From Brenneria sp. hezel4-2-4 (GTDB taxonomy: Bacteria > Pseudomonadota > Gammaproteobacteria > Enterobacterales > Enterobacteriaceae): a DNA stretch of 64,000 bases. This document shows positions 18,141-29,402 of this stretch, piece by piece. Position 1 is the stretch's first letter. The number at the start of each line of letters is the position of its first letter. Below the pieces are notes generated by a model that saw nothing but the letters and a program-made list of their open reading frames with translations, was not told the origin of the DNA and made no database searches. The DNA lies in NCBI RefSeq assembly GCF_013155275.1, contig NZ_JABJXS010000009.1:62001-126000 (forward strand), in the 5' to 3' direction. A program made the translations under genes and the position numbers.

Positions 18141-19922
18141 GTGACTATTTTTACAGGACAAAAAAACAGCCTTTCAGGCTTTTGTGCGCCACGTTGCCGT
18201 GCCTTGGGATTATTGTGCGTACTGCTATTTCCGGTTGAGAGTTTTGCCGCCAATGTGCGTTTACAGGTCGTTGGATTGGAAGGCGCACTGCAAAAGAATG
18301 TGCGGGCGCGTTTATCCACCATTGCCGTCGATGAAGTCAATGCCGATGGCCGCTTCCGATCGCGCGTAGACGATGCGATTCGTCAGGGATTACGCGCGCT
18401 GGGCTATTATGACCCGCAGATTGCCTTTGAATTCCGTCCGGCGGTAAACGGCGGACGCCCGGTTCTGATTGCCAGCGTGACGCCCGGCGAACCGGTGAAA
18501 ATCGCCGATGTGAACGTGGTTCTGCGCGGCGGCGCCCGCGAAGACGCGGATTTTCAGCAACGGGTGCGGGATGATAGCCCGCAGATCGGTACGGTGCTGA
18601 ACCACGGTGATTACGACAGTTTTAAAAATTCGCTGAATAGTCTGTCGCTGCGTAAAGGCTATTTCGACGCCCATTTTTTGCAGAGCCGGTTAGGCGTCAT
18701 GCAGGAAGCGCGTCAGGCATTTTGGGACATCGATTTCGACAGCGGCGAACGCTACCGTTTTGGCGAGGTTAAATTCCAGGGCGCGCAAATCCGTGATGAT
18801 TACCTGCAAAATCTGGTGCCCTTTCATAGCGGCGATCCCTACAGCAGTGAAAATCTCGGCGAGTTAAACCGCCGTCTGTCGGCCACGGGCTGGTTCAACT
18901 CAGTGGTGGTCTCGCCGGATTTCAGCCAGTCGAAGGAAAACAAGATCCTGCCGCTGGATGCGGTGGTAACGCCCCGAACCCGCAACAGAATAGAAACCGG
19001 GGTTGGTTACGCCACTGACGTGGGGCCGCGTTTTAAAACGACCTGGAATAAACCCTGGCTGAATTCTCGCGGACACAGTCTGGAAAGCAGCCTCAGCGTG
19101 TCCGCACCGGAGCAGTCGCTCGATCTGAGTTACAAAATCCCGTTGCTGAAGAACCCGTTAGAGCAGTATTACCTGTTGCAGGGGGGATTCAAGCGCGAAG
19201 ACCTCAATGATACCCAATCCGACTCCACCACGCTGAACGTGGCGCGCTACTGGGATTTGTCCAGCGGTTGGCAGCGGGCCATCAACCTGCGTTGGAGTCT
19301 CGATCACTTTACTCAAGGCAGCGTGACGGACACCACCATGTTGCTCTATCCCGGCGTAAGTATTAACCGCACCCGCCAGCGCGGCGGGCTGATGCCGGTA
19401 TGGGGCGACAGCCAGCGCTACTCGATTGATGTTTCCGATACCCTATGGGGGTCGGATATTGATTTTGCGGTTTTCCAGGCGCAAAACGTCTGGATCCGCA
19501 CGCTTGAGGAGAAGCACCGGTTTGTCGCCCGCGGCAATCTGGGATGGATTGAAACCAACAGTTTCTCACGCGTTCCTCCTTCCTTGCGTTTCTTCGCCGG
19601 GGGCGATCGCAGCATCCGCGGTTACAAGTACAAATCGATATCGCCGCGCGACAGCGAAGGGAAATTGACCGGGGCGTCTAAACTGGTCACCGGATCGCTG
19701 GAATATCAGTACAACGTGAGTGGAAAATGGTGGGGGGCCGTGTTCGTGGATTCGGGTGAGGCGGTCAACGATATCAAACAGGATGACTTTAAAACCGGGG
19801 CGGGGGTGGGCGTTCGCTGGGCATCCCCGATTGGCCCGGTGAAGTTTGATCTTGCTATGCCGATTGGCGATGCAGAAAAAAATAACGTGCAATTCTATAT
19901 CGCGTTGGGGCCGGAACTATGA
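18141..19922 (+). CDS. tamA: Translocation and assembly module subunit TamA (Omp85 family)
   Basis: 593 aa from a GTG start at 18141, supported by AGGGAGC five bases upstream and by the export signal ([27 protein letters not shown]) that follows. Three POTRA domains (about 40-280) begin [25 protein letters not shown]-terminal Omp85 barrel follows with [45 protein letters not shown] (the conserved RGY of the lid loop) and a final strand ending in aromatic-poor YIALGPEL. TamA is the outer-membrane half of the TamAB module for autotransporter/outer-membrane assembly and lipid transport. Overlaps tamB by 4 bp. Confidence 0.95.
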   Translation: MTIFTGQKNSLSGFCAPRCRALGLLCVLLFPVESFAANVRLQVVGLEGALQKNVRARLSTIAVDEVNADGRFRSRVDDAIRQGLRALGYYDPQIAFEFRPAVNGGRPVLIASVTPGEPVKIADVNVVLRGGAREDADFQQRVRDDSPQIGTVLNHGDYDSFKNSLNSLSLRKGYFDAHFLQSRLGVMQEARQAFWDIDFDSGERYRFGEVKFQGAQIRDDYLQNLVPFHSGDPYSSENLGELNRRLSATGWFNSVVVSPDFSQSKENKILPLDAVVTPRTRNRIETGVGYATDVGPRFKTTWNKPWLNSRGHSLESSLSVSAPEQSLDLSYKIPLLKNPLEQYYLLQGGFKREDLNDTQSDSTTLNVARYWDLSSGWQRAINLRWSLDHFTQGSVTDTTMLLYPGVSINRTRQRGGLMPVWGDSQRYSIDVSDTLWGSDIDFAVFQAQNVWIRTLEEKHRFVARGNLGWIETNSFSRVPPSLRFFAGGDRSIRGYKYKSISPRDSEGKLTGASKLVTGSLEYQYNVSGKWWGAVFVDSGEAVNDIKQDDFKTGAGVGVRWASPIGPVKFDLAMPIGDAEKNNVQFYIALGPEL

Positions 19923-22900
19923 TGTTGTTGAAAAACGCGAACCTGATGAAAAAAATCGGCATTGGCGCGATCGCTTTCCTGTTGTTATTACTGACGGCGG
20001 TGGTGCTGCTGGTGGGAACCACGCCGGGGTTGCACCTGCTGCTGAACGGCGCGACACGCGTGGTGCCGGGGCTGGATATCGCCAGCGTCAGCGGCGGCTG
20101 GCGTGATCTGACGCTGAGGAACGTCAGCTATCAGATGCCGGGGGTAACGGTTAAGGCGGGCGAGTTTCACCTGTCGCTGGCGCCTGGCTGTTTGCGACGC
20201 AGCCAGCTTTGCGTCAACGATTTGTCGGCGCGAAATGTTGATGTGGCGGTGGACACCGCATCACTGCCGGCGGCGGACGAAGCGCCGCCGTCCAGCGAGC
20301 CGCTGACCGAGTTGTCCGCGCCGTTTCCGATCGCTTTGCGTCAACTGACCCTGAATAACCTGCGGGTCACCGTGGATGACACGGCAATTTCCCTGGCTGA
20401 ATTCCGTACCGGCATGCAATGGGAAGGGCGAAAGCTGACGCTGCTGCCGACCAAAATCAGCGCGTTACTGGTGGCATTGCCGAAAACGCCCGTCGACGTG
20501 CTTGAAGATGGAAAAGTTACGGCGGCGGAAGTCGCGGCGGTGGTGAAAGAGACGGCAGCCGACGTTCGTCAATCGGTTGAAAACGGCGCGTCGCAAACGA
20601 TTCAGATTGATAAGACCTTATCAGTTCCTAAACCGCGTTCGGAAACGCCGGCCGATCGGTCCGCCGCGGAAACCCTGGCCGGCTCCGCTCAGCAGGACGA
20701 CGCGTTGCCTGAACAACCGCTCGGCGAGCGGTTGGCGGCGCTGTTCGCCAAACCGTTATTACCCGATTTGCCGCAGTTCACGTTGCCGCTGGATCTGAAT
20801 ATTACCGAAATTCACGGTGAACAACTGCGGCTGACGGGCGATCAGGACATCCTGATTTCCGATCTGCGGATTCAGGCGTCAACACAAAATCAGCGCCTGC
20901 GTCTGAGCCAATTTGTCGTGCAATCGCCACAGGGTGGGCTGAACGTTCGCGGCGAGGCGACGCTCAGCGATAGCTGGCCGGTCTCCCTGACGGCAAATGG
21001 CGTGCTGAATGTTGATCCGCTGAAAGGCGAAACGTTGAAGCTGACCGTTGACGGCGGTCTGCGCGAGCAATTGAATGTGGCGCTTAATTTGTCCGGCCCG
21101 CAGCGGGCGCAGTTAAATGTGCAGACTGAACTGGCGCAGGCGGGGCTGCCGCTGGAACTGACGCTGCAAACCGAGCAGGTGCGCTGGCCGTTGACGGGGG
21201 AAGCGCAATATCAGGCAAACGATCTGCGCTTGCGGGTGAGCGGTAAGGCGACGGATTACGCCGTCTCGCTGCGCAGCGATATTCGTGGCGCGGACTTGCC
21301 GCCGGCGACGCTGTTGCTGGACGGCAAAGGCAACGAGCAGCAATTTAATCTGGCCCGACTGCGTTTATCCGTCCTGCAAGGCAATGCGGATCTGAGCGCC
21401 GTGGTGGACTGGAGTAAGGCCATCAGTTGGCGCAGCGAACTAATATTGAGCGGCATCAATACGGCGAGGCAGTGGCCCGACTGGCCGGCGAAAGTGGACG
21501 GCAAGGTGACGACGCGCGGCAGCGTGTACGGCGGCAGTTGGCAGCTACAGGTGCCGGAACTGCGTCTGGACGGCAACGTGAAGCAGAATAAGCTGACCGC
21601 CCGCGGCGAACTGCGGGGAAATGCGGCCGGTCAGTGGCAAATCCCCGGGCTTAATCTGGCGCTCGGGCCTAATCAACTGAATGTTAAAGGCGAGTTGAGC
21701 GATAAGTGGCAATTGGATGCCGATATCAATGCGCCGTCGCTTACCGGCATGTTGCCCGGTCTGGCGGGGCGCGCGAACGGTACGCTGAAATTGCGCGGCA
21801 ACCTGCGCGAACCGCAAATTCTGGCGGATATCACGGCATCGGGACTGCGCTGGCAGGCCATGTCAATCAGCCGCATCAACGTTGAGGCGGACGTACGCTC
21901 TGAGCAACAGATTCAGGGGCAGCTTCGGGTGCGGCTTGAGCAACTGCGTCAGGAGAGTCTGAATATCGCTTTACTGACGCTGAATGCCGACGGCAATGAG
22001 AAGCAGCATCAGCTGCGTTTGACGATGGAAGGCGAACCGGTATCCGGGCAATTGGCGCTGTCCGGCAGCTTCGATCGTCAGGAACAGCGCTGGCGCGGTA
22101 CGCTGAACAATACCCGCTTTGACACGCCGGTCGGCGAGTGGCGTTTGACGCAGGCCGTGGCGCTGGATTACCTGAATGCTCAGCAAAAAATCACTATCGG
22201 CACGCATTGCTGGCGCAATCCTCATGCCGAGCTTTGCGTCCCTCAACCGATTGAAGCCGGGCCGAGCGGTCAAGCGAGTATCCGGTTAAATCGCTTTGAC
22301 TTAGCCATGCTCAAACCCTTCCTGAGTGAGGATACGGCGCTGGCGGGAACCTTCACCGGCGGCGCTGACGTTAGCTGGCAGGCCGGGCAAAGTTTACCGC
22401 AGGCGAAAGTGACGCTAGTGGGCGACGGCGTCAATGTCCGGCAAAATGTCCAGGGTAAAACGCTGCCCGTGGCGTTCGACACCTTAACCCTGAACGCCGG
22501 GATCGACCGCGGCCGCGCCCAGCTTGGCTGGCTCATCGCCATTCAGGATAACGGCCGTTTCAGCGGCGATGTGCAGATTACCGATCCGCAGGTCAGACGT
22601 AATCTCAGCGGCAATATTGCCATCAGTAATCTCTCTCTGGCGTTTCTCAACCCGGTGTTGCAGAAAGGGGAGAAAGTAGCCGGGATACTGAACGCCAATT
22701 TGCGTTTGGCGGGGAATGCGCAACGGCCGCAGATCTTCGGCCAAATGGTGCTGGATCGATTGGATGTCGACGGCAGTTGGATGCCGATCGATCTGACCAC
22801 CGGGCGGCTGGCCGTGAGTTTCAACGGCATGTCCTCAACCTTGCAGGGTTTCCTGCGAACGGATAACGGGCAGTTGACGTTGGGCGGGAATGCGGACTGG

Positions 22901-23872
22901 GCGCAACCTGATGCCTGGCGGGCGCGTATTGCCGCCAAAGGGCAGCGGATCCGGGTGACGGTGCCGCCGATGGCGCGTCTGGATGTTTCGCCCGACATTG
23001 TGTTCGAGGCCACGCCGCAGTTGTTCGCGTTGAATGGCTCGGTCAGTATTCCCTGGGCGCGGATTGTGGTTAATGAACTGCCTGAAAGCGCGGTGGCGGT
23101 TTCGTCGGACGAGGTGATGTTGGATGAACAGCGTCAGCCGCTGGAGCAGGCTTCCGCCTCAATACCGATCAATAGCAACCTGACCATCCGTATCGGCAAT
23201 GATGTGCGGCTGGATGCCTATGGACTCAAAGCGCGTTTGCAGGGCGACCTGAAAATGGTGCAGGATGAACGCGGGCTGGGGTTGAATGGGCAGATCGATA
23301 TTCCTTCCGGCCGTTTCAAGGCTTATGGACAGGATCTTATCGTCCAGAAAGGGCAGTTACTGTTCTCTGGCCCGCCGGATCAGCCTCTGCTCAATATTGA
23401 GGCGGTGCGTAATCCCGACAATACGGCGGATGACGTGACCGCAGGCGTCCGCGTCACCGGGATGGCGAGCGCGCCTAAGCTTGAGGTTTTCTCCGACCCG
23501 GCCATGTCGCAGCAGGAAGCCCTGTCATATCTGCTCCGGGGCGAAGGGCTTGAGAGCAGCGGCGCCGATAGTGCGGCGATGACGTCGATGCTTATTGGTT
23601 TAGGGGTTGCACAAAGTGGTCAAGTTGTGGGTAAAATCGGCGAGGCGTTTGGCGTAAGTAATTTAGCTCTGGATACACAGGGCGCTGGCGACGATTCTCA
23701 GGTGGTTGTCAGCGGTTACGTCCTTCCTGGCCTGCAAGTTAAATACGGTGTTGGCATATTTGATTCTTTGGCGACGTTGACGCTGCGTTACCGTTTAATG
23801 CCGAAACTATACTTGGAAGCGGTGTCTGGTATCGATCAGGCATTAGATGTGCTCTATCAGTTTGAGTTTTAG
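19919..23872 (+). CDS. tamB: Translocation and assembly module subunit TamB (AsmA-like)
   Basis: 1317 aa. An N-terminal signal anchor ([31 protein letters not shown]) is followed by a long periplasmic beta-rich AsmA/YicH-like region and the C-terminal DUF490 domain (about 950-1317: [55 protein letters not shown]; final [19 protein letters not shown]...YQFEF). It spans the periplasm and partners TamA; AsmA-like proteins form grooves thought to carry phospholipids. The start overlaps the tamA stop (ATGA). Somewhat longer than the E. coli protein, mostly from the low-complexity segment near 190-260. Confidence 0.95.
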   Translation: MMLLKNANLMKKIGIGAIAFLLLLLTAVVLLVGTTPGLHLLLNGATRVVPGLDIASVSGGWRDLTLRNVSYQMPGVTVKAGEFHLSLAPGCLRRSQLCVNDLSARNVDVAVDTASLPAADEAPPSSEPLTELSAPFPIALRQLTLNNLRVTVDDTAISLAEFRTGMQWEGRKLTLLPTKISALLVALPKTPVDVLEDGKVTAAEVAAVVKETAADVRQSVENGASQTIQIDKTLSVPKPRSETPADRSAAETLAGSAQQDDALPEQPLGERLAALFAKPLLPDLPQFTLPLDLNITEIHGEQLRLTGDQDILISDLRIQASTQNQRLRLSQFVVQSPQGGLNVRGEATLSDSWPVSLTANGVLNVDPLKGETLKLTVDGGLREQLNVALNLSGPQRAQLNVQTELAQAGLPLELTLQTEQVRWPLTGEAQYQANDLRLRVSGKATDYAVSLRSDIRGADLPPATLLLDGKGNEQQFNLARLRLSVLQGNADLSAVVDWSKAISWRSELILSGINTARQWPDWPAKVDGKVTTRGSVYGGSWQLQVPELRLDGNVKQNKLTARGELRGNAAGQWQIPGLNLALGPNQLNVKGELSDKWQLDADINAPSLTGMLPGLAGRANGTLKLRGNLREPQILADITASGLRWQAMSISRINVEADVRSEQQIQGQLRVRLEQLRQESLNIALLTLNADGNEKQHQLRLTMEGEPVSGQLALSGSFDRQEQRWRGTLNNTRFDTPVGEWRLTQAVALDYLNAQQKITIGTHCWRNPHAELCVPQPIEAGPSGQASIRLNRFDLAMLKPFLSEDTALAGTFTGGADVSWQAGQSLPQAKVTLVGDGVNVRQNVQGKTLPVAFDTLTLNAGIDRGRAQLGWLIAIQDNGRFSGDVQITDPQVRRNLSGNIAISNLSLAFLNPVLQKGEKVAGILNANLRLAGNAQRPQIFGQMVLDRLDVDGSWMPIDLTTGRLAVSFNGMSSTLQGFLRTDNGQLTLGGNADWAQPDAWRARIAAKGQRIRVTVPPMARLDVSPDIVFEATPQLFALNGSVSIPWARIVVNELPESAVAVSSDEVMLDEQRQPLEQASASIPINSNLTIRIGNDVRLDAYGLKARLQGDLKMVQDERGLGLNGQIDIPSGRFKAYGQDLIVQKGQLLFSGPPDQPLLNIEAVRNPDNTADDVTAGVRVTGMASAPKLEVFSDPAMSQQEALSYLLRGEGLESSGADSAAMTSMLIGLGVAQSGQVVGKIGEAFGVSNLALDTQGAGDDSQVVVSGYVLPGLQVKYGVGIFDSLATLTLRYRLMPKLYLEAVSGIDQALDVLYQFEF

Positions 23873-23874
23873 CG

Positions 23875-24222
23875 ATGCGAATTATTGTCTACGGAAGTTT
23901 ACGGCGCAAACAGGGGAATAGTCACTGGATGACCAATGCTCAATGGTTGGGGGATTGTCAGCTCAAGGGCTTTGAGTTGTACGATCTCGGCCATTATCCG
24001 GCGGTGGTGCCTGGTGACGGAGAGATTTATTGCGAGGTGTACCGCATCAGTTCGTCAATACTGACGGAGTTGGATGCGCTCAAGCGGGACGGTCACGAAT
24101 ACCAGCGTGAGCTGATTGCCACCCCTCTGGGGAACGCCTGGATCTATTTTTACAATCACTCGGTGGAAGGGTTGCCGCGTATCACCAGCGGGGATTGGCT
24201 AAAACGCAATGAAGAGGCATAA
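23875..24222 (+). CDS. ytfP: Gamma-glutamylcyclotransferase-like protein YtfP
   Basis: 115 aa, GGCT/AIG2-like fold. The substrate-binding YGSLR motif is at residues 5-9 (IIVYGSLRRKQGNSHWM), with LGHYPAVVPGDGEIYCEVYRI and the candidate acid residue in LTELDALKRDGHEY. It starts two bases after tamB stops, so is cotranscribed with tamAB, as in E. coli. Enzymatic function in bacteria is unproven. Confidence 0.9.
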   Translation: MRIIVYGSLRRKQGNSHWMTNAQWLGDCQLKGFELYDLGHYPAVVPGDGEIYCEVYRISSSILTELDALKRDGHEYQRELIATPLGNAWIYFYNHSVEGLPRITSGDWLKRNEEA

Positions 24223-24256
24223 CCGGTCGGCGCGCTTTTCTATGTGATCCATGAAA

Positions 24257-24277
24257 AACACCGCTTTATGCGGTGTT
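24257..24277 (+). terminator. Hairpin after ytfP
   Basis: AACACCGC-TTTAT-GCGGTGTT, 34 bases past the ytfP stop, followed by GAGTTT. A near-identical hairpin, in mirror orientation, lies after ppa at 24442-24462. Confidence 0.65.
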
Positions 24278-24302
24278 GAGTTTGCTGACAAAGTCTGGTG
24301 AG

Positions 24303-24407
24303 CGGCGATAATGGATGGATCGTAAAGACGCTGCAAGTACGTCCCTGTAAGCTCGAACCGCGCCATCCCTGGCGCGGACGCTTTACTCTTCCATTCCATT
24401 ATCACCG
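24303..24407. repeat. Long palindromic element between ytfP and ppa
   Basis: Left arm (24303-24330, CGGCGATAATGGATGGATCG...) is inverted in the right arm (24378-24407, ...CCATTCCATTATCACCG). The centre contains CGCGCCA-TCCC-TGGCGCG. It is bounded by the two terminator hairpins, making a nested 220-bp palindrome. Confidence 0.65.
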
Positions 24408-24441
24408 TTCGATAAAGGGTGATAGGTTTATCTACGGTCTG

Positions 24442-24465
24442 AACACCGCTTTACGCGGTGTTTTT
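24442..24465. terminator. Hairpin between ytfP and ppa, ppa side
   Basis: AACACCGC-TTTAC-GCGGTGTT followed on the plus strand by TTT. It lies 17 bases past the ppa stop, so it may work for ppa as well as for plus-strand transcripts. Confidence 0.6.
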
Positions 24466-24481
24466 CATGTGTCTGCGTGTC

Positions 24482-25009
24482 TTATTTCTTGGCGCGTTCG
24501 AAAGAGGCGACGATTTCCGCTTTGGCGGCTTCGGCGTTATCCCAGCCTTCCACTTTAACCCATTTGCCTTTTTCCAGATCTTTGTAATGTTCAAAGAAAT
24601 GGCCGATTTGCGCGCGCAGCAGTTCCGGCAGATCGTCGACGTCTTTAATGTGGTCGTATTCTTTTGTCAGCTTGCTGTGCGGTACGGCAACCAGTTTCGC
24701 ATCCTCACCGGCTTCATCGGTCATTTTCAGGACGCCGACCGGACGGCAACGAATGACGGAGCCAGGCTGTAACGGATAAGGGGTTGGCACTAAAACGTCG
24801 ACCGGATCGCCGTCCAGCGACAGCGTATGGTTGATGTAGCCATAGTTGCATGGGTAGAACATGGCGGTAGACATGAAACGGTCTACAAACAGCTCGCCCG
24901 TATCCTTATCAATCTCGTATTTGATCGGATCGGCGTTAGCGGGGATTTCAATTACTACGTAGATATCTTCCGGGAGATCTTTACCAGCCGGGACATTGTT
25001 CAGACTCAT
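24482..25009 (-). CDS. ppa: Inorganic pyrophosphatase
   Basis: 175 aa, family I soluble pyrophosphatase. Key segments: [19 protein letters not shown], the signature [21 protein letters not shown] with catalytic and metal-binding Asp residues, and ECDs in [34 protein letters not shown]. It hydrolyses pyrophosphate released in biosynthesis and drives those reactions. AAGGAAACCGAC precedes the ATG. Standalone, convergent with ytfP. Confidence 0.97.
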   Translation of the reverse strand: MSLNNVPAGKDLPEDIYVVIEIPANADPIKYEIDKDTGELFVDRFMSTAMFYPCNYGYINHTLSLDGDPVDVLVPTPYPLQPGSVIRCRPVGVLKMTDEAGEDAKLVAVPHSKLTKEYDHIKDVDDLPELLRAQIGHFFEHYKDLEKGKWVKVEGWDNAEAAKAEIVASFERAKK

Positions 25010-25159
25010 GTCGGTTTCCTTCTCTTCTCAAACCTGAAATAGCGTGGCGGTCATTATAGCCAACTCACAGAGAAAGTCGCCGATTTTTAGGGGAGAGGGT
25101 AGGGCCGCGAGCGCGTTGTCAGACTTGTCCGACGCATTCTGATACCGCGTCGTCGGGCA

Positions 25160-25783
25160 TCAGTCTCTACTCGCGGTGGTATCTTTTTTCTTGCGCAGTT
25201 TATTCCAGATTTTGTCTTCCTGCCCGCGCCACAGACGCTGAATATTGTCGTGATGGCGCACCAGTATCAAGCAGGACAGCATGGCGACCGGGAAAGTAAA
25301 CTGCGGTTTAAACCACCAGACATAGAACGGCGCGATAAGCGCGCTGATGATGGCACCCAGCGACGAGTAACCGCTCAGCAGCACGGTAAGTAGCCAGGTG
25401 CCGGTCATCAGACCGGTAAGATCCCAGCCGATTGGCGCAATGGCCCCGAGGGCGGTGGCGACGCCTTTGCCGCCGCGAAAATGAAAAAAAACCGGGTAGA
25501 TATGACCGAGGCAGGCGGCAATGGCGGTCAGACCGAGGTACAGCGGGGGAATGCCCAGCGCGTAAGCCGCCCAGACAGGCAGCATTCCTTTCAGGACATC
25601 GAAGACCAATACCGTGGCGGCGGCGGATTTCCCGCCGATACGCAGTACGTTGGTGGCGCCAGGATTTCCTGAACCATGTTCGCGAGGGTCTGGCAGCCTG
25701 GCGATCCGGCAGACCAGAATCGCACTGGAAATCGAGCCACACAGATACGCGATTATTATCATACCAAGCGCGGTTGCACTCAT
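25160..25783 (-). CDS. plsY: Acyl-phosphate:glycerol-3-phosphate acyltransferase
   Basis: 207 aa from ATG 25783-25781 ([23 protein letters not shown]). The upstream open frame crosses the divergent folB promoter and is not family-like. Five membrane segments; the three cytoplasmic PlsY motifs are visible: [25 protein letters not shown] and [20 protein letters not shown]. Transfers acyl groups from acyl-phosphate to glycerol-3-phosphate, the first step of phospholipid synthesis. Divergent from folB, as in E. coli (ygiH). Confidence 0.95.
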   Translation of the reverse strand: MSATALGMIIIAYLCGSISSAILVCRIARLPDPREHGSGNPGATNVLRIGGKSAAATVLVFDVLKGMLPVWAAYALGIPPLYLGLTAIAACLGHIYPVFFHFRGGKGVATALGAIAPIGWDLTGLMTGTWLLTVLLSGYSSLGAIISALIAPFYVWWFKPQFTFPVAMLSCLILVRHHDNIQRLWRGQEDKIWNKLRKKKDTTASRD

Positions 25784-25890
25784 AACGCGGTTCCGTTTAA
25801 TAAGGGTCGTTTTACTGTTCGCATCTGTGGATAATACGCATATTCCGTCGGAAGTGGTATCCGACAACGACAAAAACAGAGAACGGCGTG

Positions 25891-26244
25891 ATGGATATCG
25901 TATTTATTGAGGAACTTAGCGTAATTACCACCATTGGTGTTTACGATTGGGAACAGACCATCGGGCAGAAGCTGGTGTTCGATATCGAAATGGGCTGGGA
26001 TAACCGTCAGGCTGCGGCCAGCGATGATGTTAACGACTGTTTAAGCTATGCCGATGTCAGCGAAGCGGTGATTGCACTGGTGGCCGGGCAGCGTTTTGCT
26101 CTGGTTGAACGGGTTGCGGAAGACGTGGCGCAGATGCTTATGCAGCGTTTTCCCATCCCCTGGTTACGCATAAAGGTCAGTAAGCCGGGCGCGGTGGCGC
26201 AGGCGCGTCAGGTCGGTGTGGTGATTGAGCGCGGGACGCGATAA
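25891..26244 (+). CDS. folB: Dihydroneopterin aldolase
   Basis: 117 aa from ATG 25891. An in-frame GTG directly precedes it, but the family starts MDIVFIE. Matches E. coli FolB throughout: [54 protein letters not shown] and [12 protein letters not shown]. It cleaves dihydroneopterin to 6-hydroxymethyl-dihydropterin plus glycolaldehyde in folate synthesis. A repeat-filled 300-bp gap separates it from uppP. Confidence 0.95.
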   Translation: MDIVFIEELSVITTIGVYDWEQTIGQKLVFDIEMGWDNRQAAASDDVNDCLSYADVSEAVIALVAGQRFALVERVAEDVAQMLMQRFPIPWLRIKVSKPGAVAQARQVGVVIERGTR

Positions 26245-26343
26245 ATCTGATTTAACGGCGTGAATACTGATTTACCGGCGACTAAACAGTAAGCTAGGGC
26301 GTTGATAAGACGTGTAGGGCGGCTCGCTAAGCGGCGCAGCCGC

Positions 26344-26501
26344 TTTTTTATGGCGGGCTATCCCTGCCCGCCACCCTTACGGGCCGTCGCTTCGCGACGT
26401 TGAAAAACGCTCCCGGCGTTTTTTTATGGCGGGTTATCCCTGCTTGCCACTCTTACGGGCCGTCGCTTCGCGACGTTGAAAAACGCTCCCGGCGTTTATT
26501 T
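26344..26501. repeat. Tandem intergenic stem-loop repeat, two 76-bp units
   Basis: Units 26350-26425 and 26426-26501 differ at only about five positions. Each unit has three potential stems: GGCGGG..CCCGCC (imperfect in unit 2), CGTCGC-TTC-GCGACG, and AAAAACGC..GCGTTTTT/GCGTTTAT. Occupies most of the 304-bp folB-uppP gap; the rest (26245-26343) holds no gene. A diverged copy lies at 3136-3222. Confidence 0.85.
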
Positions 26502-26548
26502 ATGGTCTAGGCTTTTTATTTTTAATAACAAGAGGCAAAGGATTTTAG

Positions 26549-27367
26549 ATGACGGACCTGCATTCATTGTTCATCGCATTTATTCTGGGTGTGGTTGAGG
26601 GGTTGACCGAGTTTTTACCCGTTTCCTCTACCGGTCACATGATTATTGTCGGTCACTGGCTGGGGTTTGCGGATGAAAAAGCCAAGACGTTTGAGGTCAT
26701 TATTCAGCTAGGCTCTATTCTGGCGGTGGTGGTGATGTTCTGGCGTCGCCTGTTTGGACTTATCGGTATTCATTTTGGTCAGGTTCCGCATGAAGGGGTT
26801 GGTGCCGGACGCTTAAAACTAAGCCACATTCTGTTGGCGATGATTCCGGCGGTGGTGCTCGGTCTGGTTTTTCACGATGTCATCAAATCGTTGTTTGAAC
26901 CCAAAAATGTGATGTATGCGTTGGTGGTCGGCGGTTTCCTGCTGCTGGCGGCGGAATGGTTGAAGCCAAAACAGCCGCGAGCGGTCGGGCTGGATGATAT
27001 TAGCCATCGTCAGGCGTTTATGATCGGTTGCTTCCAATGTTTGGCGCTGTGGCCGGGGTTTTCCCGCTCGGGCGCGACGATTTCCGGCGGGATGCTGATG
27101 GGCGTCAGCCGTTATGCCGCCTCGGAGTTCTCCTTTATTCTGGCGGTTCCCATGATGATGGGCGCCACGGTGCTGGATCTCTATAAGAGCTGGCATTTTC
27201 TGTCGCTGTCCGATCTGCCGATGTTCTCCGTCGGTTTTGTAACGGCCTTTGTGGTGGCGCTGATCGCCATTAAAACCTTTTTGCAGGTCATCAAACGTAT
27301 TTCTTTCGTTCCTTTCGCGATTTACCGCTTCATCGTCGCGGCGGTGGTTTATATGGTGTTTCTGTAA
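26549..27367 (+). CDS. uppP: Undecaprenyl-diphosphatase
   Basis: 272 aa polytopic BacA/UppP. Diagnostic motifs: [19 protein letters not shown] (residues about 15-33) and [20 protein letters not shown] (about 171-190). About seven membrane segments. Recycles undecaprenyl pyrophosphate to the monophosphate lipid carrier for peptidoglycan and O-antigen, and confers bacitracin tolerance when abundant. AGAGGCAAAGGA precedes the ATG. The intergenic repeats lie directly upstream and would be in its 5' leader if transcription starts before them. Confidence 0.96.
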   Translation: MTDLHSLFIAFILGVVEGLTEFLPVSSTGHMIIVGHWLGFADEKAKTFEVIIQLGSILAVVVMFWRRLFGLIGIHFGQVPHEGVGAGRLKLSHILLAMIPAVVLGLVFHDVIKSLFEPKNVMYALVVGGFLLLAAEWLKPKQPRAVGLDDISHRQAFMIGCFQCLALWPGFSRSGATISGGMLMGVSRYAASEFSFILAVPMMMGATVLDLYKSWHFLSLSDLPMFSVGFVTAFVVALIAIKTFLQVIKRISFVPFAIYRFIVAAVVYMVFL

Positions 27368-27389
27368 ATCTGACCTGACGGTATAAAAG

Positions 27390-27417
27390 AAAAAGCCACG
27401 CGGCGGCGTGGCTTTTT
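27390..27417. terminator. Bidirectional terminator between uppP and cca
   Basis: AAAAAGCCACGC and GCGTGGCTTTTT flank a 4-nt loop; A-run and T-run on both sides suit the two convergent genes. Confidence 0.85.
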
Positions 27418-27427
27418 GCTTTTCGGC

Positions 27428-28675
27428 TTATAGCGCCGGCGGAGAATTGCCCGGCTGTTGCGCTTTCCACTGTTCCAGCGCCTTGCTACGGCGGCGGCTG
27501 AGTTCGTTGCGGATCTCGATGCCCTGATAGCCGTCGGCGACGACGGCGGCGCTGGTGATGGCGCTGGCCACGCGAAATGCTTCGCGCAGGTAGTCTCCTT
27601 GTGGATACGCGGTTTCTTCAAAGCCGGTGCGCCCGCGGGCGTCGGCTTCACTGGTGATGGCCAACTGCTCCAGCCGCTGTGGTTTGCGCCAGACGTCAAG
27701 GGCGTCAAACAGCTTCAGCAAGGTTTTGGGCTGTAATAGCTGCACCGTATGCACCAGATCGTGATATTCCGCGACCAGTTTCGCCAGATCCCTGATGTGA
27801 TTGGGCACGCGCAAACGCTGACACAACGCCTCCACCAGCTTCACGCCCGCCGGACCATGACCGTGATGGCGGGGCCACAATTCCGGCGGCGTCAGCCCTT
27901 TGCCAAGATCGTGGCACAGGGTGGCGAAACGCACGTCGATATCCGGGCTGAGGCGGGCGGCAATCGCCAGCGTCATCAATGTATGGATGCCGGTATCAAT
28001 TTCCGGATGCCATTTTGCCGGCGCAGGCACGCCGTAAAGTTTGTCGATTTCAGGAAACAATACCGCCAGCGCGCCGCAGTCTCTGAGCACCTGGAAATAG
28101 ACCTGGGGATCGCGGGTGGCCAGCGCCTTCTCGGTTTCTTTCCACACACGTTCCGGCGTCAGATAAGCCAGTTCTCCCTCGCCGGTCATTTTTTGCATCA
28201 GCGCCAGGGTTTCTTCCGCAATCTGGAAACCCAGATAGGCGAAACGGGCTGCGAAACGCGCCACGCGCAGTACTCTAAGCGGATCTTCACTGAAAGCGGC
28301 GGAAACATGGCGCAGAAGGCGATTTTCCAGATCGCGGCGTCCGTGATAGGGATCGATCAACTCGCCCTGCTCGGTACGGGCGATAGCGTTAATGGTCAGA
28401 TCCCGGCGGAGTAAATCCTGCTCCAGCGTCACGTCGGGTTCCGCATGACAGACAAAACCGGTATAACCATTACCTGACTTTCGTTCGGTGCGCGCCAGCG
28501 CATACTCATCGCGGCTGACCGGATGCAAAAAGACCGGAAAGTCTTTGCCTACCTGCTGATAGCCCAGCGCCAGCATTTGTTGCGGCGTGGCGCCGACAAC
28601 CACCCAGTCCTTCTCGGTGACGGGCAAATCAAGCAGGCTGTCCCGTATAGCACCGCCGACAAGGTAAATATTCAA
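27428..28675 (-). CDS. cca: CCA-adding tRNA nucleotidyltransferase (multifunctional)
   Basis: 415 aa class II nucleotidyltransferase. N-terminal head: [28 protein letters not shown], the metal-binding pattern around [11 protein letters not shown], and the [10 protein letters not shown] motif. An HD domain is present in the C-terminal half ([12 protein letters not shown]...[11 protein letters not shown]), matching the gammaproteobacterial form with phosphatase and phosphodiesterase activity. It repairs and adds the 3' CCA of tRNAs. Overlaps no neighbour; ygiM follows upstream as in E. coli. Confidence 0.95.
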   Translation of the reverse strand: MNIYLVGGAIRDSLLDLPVTEKDWVVVGATPQQMLALGYQQVGKDFPVFLHPVSRDEYALARTERKSGNGYTGFVCHAEPDVTLEQDLLRRDLTINAIARTEQGELIDPYHGRRDLENRLLRHVSAAFSEDPLRVLRVARFAARFAYLGFQIAEETLALMQKMTGEGELAYLTPERVWKETEKALATRDPQVYFQVLRDCGALAVLFPEIDKLYGVPAPAKWHPEIDTGIHTLMTLAIAARLSPDIDVRFATLCHDLGKGLTPPELWPRHHGHGPAGVKLVEALCQRLRVPNHIRDLAKLVAEYHDLVHTVQLLQPKTLLKLFDALDVWRKPQRLEQLAITSEADARGRTGFEETAYPQGDYLREAFRVASAITSAAVVADGYQGIEIRNELSRRRSKALEQWKAQQPGNSPPAL

Positions 28676-28751
28676 CGTCAGGACTCCCGAATAGGCATAA
28701 GTGATATTTATTACATCTTAACATCTTTGGTTCACATTATGACCCGGGTAT

Positions 28752-28776
28752 AAAAATGCCTGCGATAGGCAGGCAT
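28752..28776 (-). terminator. Terminator for ygiM
   Basis: On the minus strand ATGCCTGC-CTATC-GCAGGCAT is followed by TTTTTA, six bases past the ygiM stop. Confidence 0.8.
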
Positions 28777-28781
28777 CGGTT

Positions 28782-29402
28782 TTAACCCATCCAACGGTCA
28801 TTTTTCTTTCTGCGCGGGATAAGATGCGGCAGCAACAGGCCCAGCAATAGCCCGACGCCGGCAACCCCGCCGCCGTACATAAACCATTGCAGAATGATGG
28901 TGCGCTGTTTGTCGTCAAGCTGGACGTTGGCGGCGCTGACTTTCTTCTGCGCCACGATAAGCTGATTCTTTAATTCCTGATTTTCGTTGCGTAAGCCGTT
29001 GATAATCTCATCGCTGGCGGCAACTTTCTGCTGCATGTCCGCCGTACGCTGGTTCCAGGTTTGATCGATGTTGTTCAGTTTTGCCGTCAGATCACTCACC
29101 TGACTTTCTAATTCGGGAACGCGGGTGCGCAGGCTTGGCGTCTCGCTGAGCTGATCGAGCGGGATCCAACTGGTGCGGTTTTTGTCATCGCGGATTTGCG
29201 CATAGCCCGCGCCCTGATTAATGCTGAGCACCGTCACTTGATCGCCGGCGTTCAGCGTGCCGACGATACGGTATTGGTTACCTGGTCCGCTATGGATATA
29301 GGTCAGTAACTCATCGGAAACGTAGCGTTTTTCTTCGGCGTGAACCGTCGCGCTTAAAATGAAGGTCATTAAGGTAAAAAAAATCAGGCATAATTTCTGC
29401 AT
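28782..29402 (-). CDS. ygiM: YgiM, SH3-domain membrane-anchored protein
   Basis: 206 aa. Signal peptide MQKLCLIFFTLMTFILSATVHA, then a bacterial SH3 domain (about 25-88: YVSDELLTYIHSGPGNQYRIVGTLNAGDQV), a coiled coil (about 95-168) and a C-terminal membrane helix (YGGGVAGVGLLLGLLLPHLI) ending in basic RRKKNDR. Topology: periplasmic SH3 domain tethered to the inner membrane. Function is not established. Gene order cca-ygiM/ygiF is as in E. coli. Confidence 0.92.
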   Translation of the reverse strand: MQKLCLIFFTLMTFILSATVHAEEKRYVSDELLTYIHSGPGNQYRIVGTLNAGDQVTVLSINQGAGYAQIRDDKNRTSWIPLDQLSETPSLRTRVPELESQVSDLTAKLNNIDQTWNQRTADMQQKVAASDEIINGLRNENQELKNQLIVAQKKVSAANVQLDDKQRTIILQWFMYGGGVAGVGLLLGLLLPHLIPRRKKNDRWMG

